Source: Inia geoffrensis
Taxonomy: Eukaryota > Chordata > Mammalia > Artiodactyla > Iniidae
Assembly (NCBI GenBank): GCA_036417435.1
Contig: CM070903.1
Coordinates: 2,105,001-2,169,000 of the forward strand
Direction: 5' to 3'
DNA: 64,000 nucleotides
The translations under genes were made by a program, and so were the position numbers. Numbering within the stretch: the stretch's first letter is position 1; each line of letters starts with the position of its first letter. Of the stretch, positions 28,201 through 36,589 are shown piece after piece. The notes beneath the pieces are model-generated. The model saw nothing but the letters and a program-made list of their open reading frames with translations, was not told the DNA's origin and did not search any database.

Positions 28201-31200
28201 ATACAATGGCAGTGCTTAGGACTGGAAGCTTAGATTTTACAATGCTGGTGTTCTGTCGAAACCCAGATGCATGACGCCTGGACAGTGAAACCAAAAGGCC
28301 AGGGGGCTGCAGCCACAGAGCCCGGCAGCTTTAAAATCAAGGCGCAGACACAAATCGCAGGGCGGACGAGGGGCGGTGAGGAGCCCTGACAAGCTCCAAG
28401 GCCGTCCCGGGGCCAGTTCAGGGCACCCTTCACCAGAATCCACACTGAGGAGAGGTGGCCGCACCCCAAGGGGACACCAGCCCCTCTCCTGGGGACATTC
28501 TGGGGCAGCTTGCGGGGACTCTCGGGAAGAGGCCTCACTGAGCGGCCGGCTGGACAGAGTCCCCCAAAGTTCTGGCGGAATTGGGAGGACAGAACCCAGT
28601 CCATCACTCACGACGGTGAGCAAACAGCAAACGTTCCTAAAAAGACTCACTGACTTTGCAGAAGAGGAACCCAAGCTGAGCCACTGAGGTTAAGGGTCTC
28701 TCAGGAAACCACAGCCAAGAGAGGAAGACGCCATCACAGGGAAGGAAGGGGGACAAGGGGGTCCTAGTGGGGAGCAGCCGCCTCGGCGCCAGAGCCAAGC
28801 CAGGTGAGGAGGGCATCACAGCGCAGATGACGAAGGACTGGGGGATGGCTTGGGGTGTCCCAGGACAAGCAGGGCAAACAGGGCCTCCGAGGAGGGGGGG
28901 ATCGTGGGTCACACGAGGTGGGGAGGGGGTGATCCAGCAGAGCGTCAGCCCCAGAGCGGGGTGGGGGGAGCACGCACGCCACAGGGCAGCAGGGCAGCAG
29001 CGACAGGAGAAGGTTCACGGGCAGCGATGATTCCAATAAGCCAACATATGGAGGGTAATGAGCGTCTGGCTTCTCCAAGCCGGAGAAGGGAGTTACAGGC
29101 ATGGAAAGGGCAGGAGCTACGTCTCAAGTAGTATAGTATGACTTGAAGGAAAGAGGTGTAACTTACAGTGTGTACTAGAAACCAGGGTTCCCCAACCCCC
29201 CGGGCCAAGGGCTGCTACCAGTCCGCGCCTATTAGGAACCGGGCCACGCAGCAGGAGCTGAGCGACGGGCGAGCGAGCGAAGTTTTGTCTGCGCTCCCCA
29301 TCACTCCCCATCACTCGCATCACCGCCTGAACTATCCCCTCACCCCACCCCCGGTCCTTGGAAAAACTGTCTTCAACAAAACCGGTCCCCGGTGCCAAAA
29401 AGGTTGGGGACCGCTGCTATAAACCATAAAGCAACTAGTGGAATAACATAACAAAGAGTTTTACTTTTAAATCTAAACTCCTAAACATTGTCAACTTGCT
29501 CCAAAAATTTTTCTTAACAGATGGTAATCAAAACTATCAATAGGAACTTCCCAGGTGGCGCAGTGGTTAAGAATCTGCCTGCCAATGCAGGGGACACAGG
29601 TTCGAGCGCCTGGTCCGGGAAGATCCCACATGCCACGGAGCAACTAAGCCCATGCACCACAACTACTGAGCTTGCGCCCTAGAGCTCTCGAGCCACAACT
29701 ACTGAGTCCGTGTGCCACAACTACTGAAGCCCGTGCACCGCAACGAGGAGTAGCCCCCGCTCCCGCAATTAGATAAAGTTTGCGTGCAGCAACATATACC
29801 CAACCCAGCCAAAAAACTTAATTAATTAATTAAAATTTTAAATTTTAAAAACTATCAATAAAACAAAACAAGAGGGCTTCCCTGGTGGCGCAGTGGTTGA
29901 GAGTCCACCTGCCGATGCAGGGGACACAGGTTCGTGCCCCGGTCCAGGAAGATACCACATGCCACGGAGCGGCTGGGCCCGTGAGCCATGGCCACTGAGC
30001 CTGCGCGCCTGGAGCCAGTGCTCCGCAACGGGGGAAGGCCGCGGCAGTGAGAGGCCCGTGTACTGCAAAAAAAAAAAAAAAAAAAAAGAATCTGCCTGCC
30101 AATGCAGGGAACGTGGGTTTTTGATCCCTGGTCTGGGAAGATCTCACATCAGTGGAGCAATTAAGCCCGTGTGCCACAACTACTGAGCCAGCGTGCCTAG
30201 AGCCCGTGCTCCACACAAGAGAAGCCACCACAATGAGAAGCCAGTGCAACGCAATGAAGAGCAGCCCCTGCTCGCCACAAGTAGAGAAAGCCTGCATGCA
30301 GCAACGAAGACCCAATGCAGCCAAAAAATATAAATAAATAAATAAAAATTAATTAATTAAGTTGACATTTTCAGTAAGTGGGGAAAAGGTAGACTATTAT
30401 GAAATGATATTAGGTCAAGTTGCTCCCCATTTAGACAACAAATTAGACACTGAACCCACATTGCTCCTACCATATACAAAAATAACTTGAAGCTATACAG
30501 ATCCAAATATAAAACATAAATTATAAAACTATTAAAAGAAAACACAGGAGAAAATCAGTTATTATCTTCAGATAGACAAGGCCTTCCTAAACACAAAACA
30601 CTACTCAGAAACCATATTTTTAATGACATATTTCACTCCATAAAGATTATAATACTTATTAATATCCATGCACTAAATAATACATCAACTACCTATATAA
30701 AACAGAATTACAGAAGATGCAGGAGAAATAGAAACATTCTAATAATAGAAGACTTTAACATACCACTGTCAGTTAAAGACAGATCAAGTGGACAAAACAA
30801 AATATAAATGACCTCAACAACATAATCAGTACAAGCTCTTATGGGTACATATTTAATATTACAATCTAAAAACAAAGAAAATACATTCTCAAGCACACAT
30901 GGAACATCCACAAAGACTTTATTAGGTCACAAAGAAAAAAATTTTCCTAATAGCAGAAAATATTAAAAACACCACCCTAATCACAATGCAATAAAATTAG
31001 AAATGTTAACGTGAAAAAATTTTTAAACTTCCTTCTGGAGATTAAAAAACTTTGTTAAACTATTGAGTGTAAGGGACAATACAAACAGAAAATAGAGAAT
31101 TTCTGAAAAATAATAACAGAACACGGGGATATATTTAAATTCACATCTTTAAAGACCTATATCACTAAAAATTTTAGAATGAAAATAAATGCATTCCCAA

Positions 31201-34200
31201 CTTAAAAAAACTAGGAAAAGAACAAAGTAAACTATAAGAAAACAAAAGGAAGGAAATAATAAAAATGGAAGCAGAAATTAATGAGATAGAAAACATGCTA
31301 ATAGTATATCAGATTAATAAATAAAACTCCTGTTTCTCTGGGGGGGGGGAAGAAACAACTAATTTAATCAAGGAAGAAAGGAAGAAAACACAAATATACA
31401 AAATAAGAAATAACGATGGGGAAATAACTATTGACACAGAGCATTTTTTTTTTTTTTTTGCGGTACGCGGGCCTCTCACTGTTGTGGCCTCTCCCGTTGC
31501 GGAGCACAGGCTCCGGACGCGCAGGCTCAGCGGCCATGGCTCACGGGCCCAGCCACTCCGCGGCATGTAGGATCTTCCCAGACCGGGGCACGAACCCGTG
31601 TCCCCTGCACTGGCAGGCGGACTCTCAACCACTGCGTCATCAGGGAAGCCCCAGAGCATATTTTAAAAGTTGAAAAAAGACCACTTCATACACCTCAATG
31701 AAAAGAAATTTTTAAACTGAAATGTATAATTTCTAAGAAAAATATAGTTTATCAAAATTGACAAATGGTTGAAACAGATCAATTTCTATGGAAGGGATAC
31801 AGAAAGTGATCAAGGAACTATTCCACAAGAAAGTACCAGGTCCAGATGGTTTCTCAGGAGAACTCCAGCAAACCCTAGAGACCAGATAGTACTAGTGCTA
31901 CGTAAATTGTTTCAGATATAGAAAAAAAACAAAAGCTTCCAAGTTATTTTTATGAATCAAGTATAACATTGATACCTAAACCTGATAAACACAGCAGAAA
32001 AAAAAGTTATAGACCAATCACTTGTGAATATATTGATACATGCAAAAAATCCTAAATAATGTGAACAGATGCCAATACCACATTAAGAAAATAATACTCT
32101 GACCAAGTGGAATATACCAGGAATGCAAGTATGGTTCAATAATTAGAAACCCATTAATGTAATTCAACAAATTAGTAGATATAAGTGGGAAAAATCATAT
32201 GATTATCTCCACCAGGTATGAGAAAGCCTTTAACAGGATTCAACAGTGTATTCCTAATAAAAACCCTCGAGAAAATAGGAACAGAAGGAAGTTCCTTCAC
32301 ACACTCACTCAAATTTACCTTATTCCCATAGCCCGCGCCCTACTGTGGGGAGACACCACAGGCGTTCCCACTGAAGTCAGGAACAAGGAAAAGACACCCA
32401 CTGTCTCCACTGCTACTAGACAATGTTTTACAACAGGAAAAGCAATTTGAGGCATAAGAATTGAACAGGAAGAAATAAGACTCTCTGCAGGTGACAGGAT
32501 AGGATATCTGGAAAACCCTAGACTTTGGGGCCTAGAGAACCAATGATAAAACTAACTCAAACAATAAAAGAATTCAGCAAGGTTAACATGAAAAAAATCA
32601 ATGTCTTCATATACAAAAAAAATAACCAATTAGAAGATATAATGGGAGAGAAAACTCCGTTGACAATAGCAACTAAAAAGTAAAATACTTAGAAAAGTAA
32701 TTTGATACTAAAATCCATGTGGAAAAATAAACATGCCAGAGCAACTAGGCAAATACTGAAGAGAATGACCCCTGAGAGAGGACAGCCCGAGCAGGTATGA
32801 ATGTGGACTGTCAGTCTAGGGAAAGCACGAACTGCAGGCAAACTCTGCACTCTTCATAGCAGGTTTGTTTCTGGCTGTAGTACAGGTGTAGCAATTCTGA
32901 AACTATGCTATGCATACTGCAGGACTGAGCAGGTGAGTGAATGTGTTGAGGTGTCAGAGCCAGGGTAGATATAAACACGCAAGAGGGTAAGGCAAGAAAG
33001 AGCCCCATGGGGTTAGAGGCTAAAATCAGAGGCATCAGTACCAACTCATGATTTCTAAGACGCGTGCTTCCCTAGCCCTGTGTAGTCAAAAGGCATAGAC
33101 GCGGGGACCCTCCCACAGTGCCAGGGGGACCAGGGCTCTGTGAAGAAATGGCTGCTTCCAGCACAAGGGTGGCAAAGGGACAAGTACCCAGATGCCTTGC
33201 TGTGCCAGAGAGCTAGAACGTGCTCAGAAGGCAAAGGAGCCAGCTTGAAGTGGCTCGCACTGGCCAAATCTGGGACAACTTGAACATCAAAATAAGTAAG
33301 GATAAAACAGAAGCCCACACAGGCTCTTCCCTAGAGTAGACCACTGACTGATAAATTTGGGGGAAGTGGTATGTGCAAGCCTTGGTAATGACTGGTGCAG
33401 GAAGAATCATCACTGGGGGCTAAATCCGGCCTGGATTTTGGAGGGGTTCCCGTGACTGTGTGATAGGGGTGCCTCCCTGAGCATAAACTGTGCAAACAAC
33501 GTGGCTTATGCTGAACATCTTGCATTCCCCCAGGAGTCTAGCCACCCCTGGAGTTTTGCTGTGTGTCAGGCGGAGGCTGTCTATGTGCCTGGTCCAATAA
33601 AAACCCTGGGCGCCAAGTCTCCAACAAGCTCCCCTGGTGGACAGCATCTCACATGTGCTATCACACTTGTTCTTGGGAGGAAGCACATCCCAGGTGACTC
33701 CACTGGGAAAGGCTACAAAGCAAAGTCAGCAAAGGCAAAAGGTGCACGGGGTGAAGGGGAGAACAGGCGTGAGCTCTGAGTCCTTTCTCATTAAAACTAC
33801 AAAAACTACTTCTGCATCCTCAGTTTCAAGTTAAAATGTCACAGTATGTAATGATTTATATATTTTGTATACTGCTAAATGCTCGTTTTATTAGAGTCAA
33901 ACAGACAGGAAGAAATGACCCCACAGAATTTTCTATTCGTTCATGAAACAATAATTCCGTCAAGAATGGGCTCACAAACACAGAACTGCCAAGTACGAGT
34001 GAAGGCCACAGTGCCCGCAGCTGCAGCGTCCCCTCACTCAATGGGCGTCCCTGAGCGCCTCCTGCACCAGACACGGATCATGAGTTAGGAGACACAGTCC
34101 CCTGCCCCCAGAGAGCCCGCAAACCAGAACCAGAGACAAACAAGGATCTGTAAGTACAGTAACTGTCATGGATGGTGAGTACAGGGTGTTATGAAAACAA

Positions 34201-36555
34201 AGCTGAAAGTAAATATTAAAAAAGACCTAGTGCCCACTAGGTTACAGTGAGATGGCTCACAAGAACTGGAAACACAAGTAAGACTATATTTGGTGATCAC
34301 CACGAGTGCCCCGCGCTGGGCCAGAGCAGAAAATAGGCCACGGCAAAGCCACATGCTTGGCTGAAGGATGGACAAAAGAGAAGACTACCAAAAAATTTAA
34401 ATTAAAAAGTAAATTTCAAAAAGTATAGCTGTCTTAGCAAAACCCAGACCTCTGAATCTTAACCCCATTCCAAGACATGTTCTTGTAACTTTTCCCTTTA
34501 AATGAATACTTACACAGCATTCCGTCCAATAAATATGAAGAAAGGGGAACGTGAGCAGAGCCTTGTTTCCTTCTTTGGGCAGCAGCTCCTCTTTGAATTG
34601 AACAAAGTTAGATTCTAGGTGAATCATCTTTGGAGCTCGGCCATAGGACCTATAAACAATTGTTAACAAGTCACTGAGAAAAATGAGAATGTTTAGCAGA
34701 AAGAAAAGGAGAAAAACAACAACAACAATTTAATCACATCTATGAGTTCAGAAGTACACATAGGGCACTAAGCCTGAACTGTAGCGATTACATATGCTAT
34801 CCGAAAAGACGCTGTAACTTAGTTTAAACACAGCCCACATGGACATGTCAAGGCTCTCCATAAATCTGTCGGCTTTACTTTGCTTGCAACACCGACTTCT
34901 GGGAAAAACGGATGTTAACCTACAGTCACTATAAAAGAAGAAAAGAGTTTCCCAATTGTCAAAAGTGCTGTGTGAAGCTATCAAAGCTTTAAACTGCTCT
35001 AATACTTTTGTGACAACCCATATTATCCAAAAAAGAGAACTGTCTGGTGAAAAAGAACAGGTTTCGTTCACATAGCATAAATAAAATAGTGGTAACCACC
35101 CTCCTCCATTTTTCCTCAACCCAAGAACAAAGGACACATAGAGAAATCCCACAAGCTGCACTCATCTAATCTATGGCTATCAGAGGGTATGGATGCTGTT
35201 ATTATACTTGTAAAAATAAATTATGCTACATACATCTTTTTTCCATACCTCTATTCTTCACCTCTAGTAGTTGTATCTCTTTTAAATATCTATAGCTGGA
35301 TTTTGTACTTTTTATCCAATCTAAGGAGTCTCGGTGATTAATAAGCTGAAACCAACCAAATTTAATGTGATTATGCTTGAACTTGTGGATTTTCTAATTC
35401 AGGCTCTATTTTTTTCTGTCCTTTGAGAGATTAATCAAGTTTTCTTTTTCCATCCTTTTTCTCTGTTAGTTTGAAAGCTTAACCACCTATTTCTTTTCTG
35501 CTGTTGGTTACATTTTAATTTTTAATATATGCATAAACTTACATTTCCCTCTCAAAGACTACAGGAAATGTCTGCCTCTCCTTGAACAAGACAAAACTAG
35601 TGTACTGTCTGCTCTCTGCTTTCCTCCACAATCTGAAATTTTAGATTTTTTAATTCTTAAAAGCACTGACACCACAATATAGCATAGTACTTATGACTTG
35701 CTTCCTGGCAGCTGCTTCCTTTATCCTGTGAATTCATGGTTTATTTTCCTTTTTCTGGAGATACAGTCCTTAATTATTTCACAGAGAGTAGTACAGTTTC
35801 TGATCATACATGTCTGAAAATGTTTCCCAACGATCTCCATCCGGTGGCAAGCAGCAAATATACGATGTGAACAGCACTCTGGAGAGAATACGTGTGGTGC
35901 CATGCGGCCAGAGTGGCAGATCAGGGCCCCCAGCCATCCTGGGCCCAGCTGGCATCCTGTCTCTCCCAAGGCCCGGGGGAGGCTGAGGCAGTCTTCCCGC
36001 TTGTATGAGTATGAATAATACAGAACTCTAGATTCAGAGGTACTTGCCCTCAAGACTCTGCTTAAATGCTGTATTTTATGCTACACTTTAAATGCTGTTA
36101 GAGACTGCAAATTCGGTTTTTCTTTTCTCCCTGTTGCTTGGCGTGGCTTTTTGTTTGCTTTGTTTTGTTTTCATTCTGCTTGACATTCAGTGGCCCCTGC
36201 AATCTCCGAACTCACTGCTGGGAAAATCTTGATGCCAGTTCTCCAAGTATTGCCTGTCCTCCACCCTCTCTATACTCTCCTTCTGAAACATCTTCTACAG
36301 GGACATAGAAACTTCTGGACTTGGCCTTCACGGCTCAGCTTTCCTTTCACGCCTCCAACTCCAGCTCTCAGCATTCAACTCCAAAGTTTCCAAGCGCAAT
36401 CTCCCAACTCACTACTTTGCTTTCCAGCTACACAGCAGTTCACTGCATCAAGTAAAGTTTCTGCTTCAACTTTTCCCCCCAAGATCTAATCAATTAATCT
36501 AAAATTTTATCAAAGTTATATATACACTTTAACATGTCAAGTAGTACTAAAGAGC

Positions 36556-36589
<34 letters not shown>

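Larger units (their letters stand above)
27022..34513 (-). other. TRAPPC10 intron 3 (7.5 kb, repeat-dense right half)
   Basis: From left to right it has unassigned GC-rich sequence (27060-27600 and 28260-29030), a hAT element, three consecutive SINEs, two pieces of old L1 with a SINE between, an LTR-like stretch and an L2 tail. The interval 27600-28250 is AT-rich with nothing recognised. Confidence 0.7.

Noticed and set aside
29893..30186. Open frames of 60-160 codons across SINE copies
   Set aside because: The same frames recur in every CHR copy on both strands (for example '[16 protein letters not shown]'). They are products of the repeat sequence, not genes.
34748..35161. Minus-strand open frame of 137 codons between exons 3 and 2
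   Set aside because: It is on the gene strand, but the TRAPPC10 sequence passes directly from exon 2 to exon 3. The frame has no homology I recognise.
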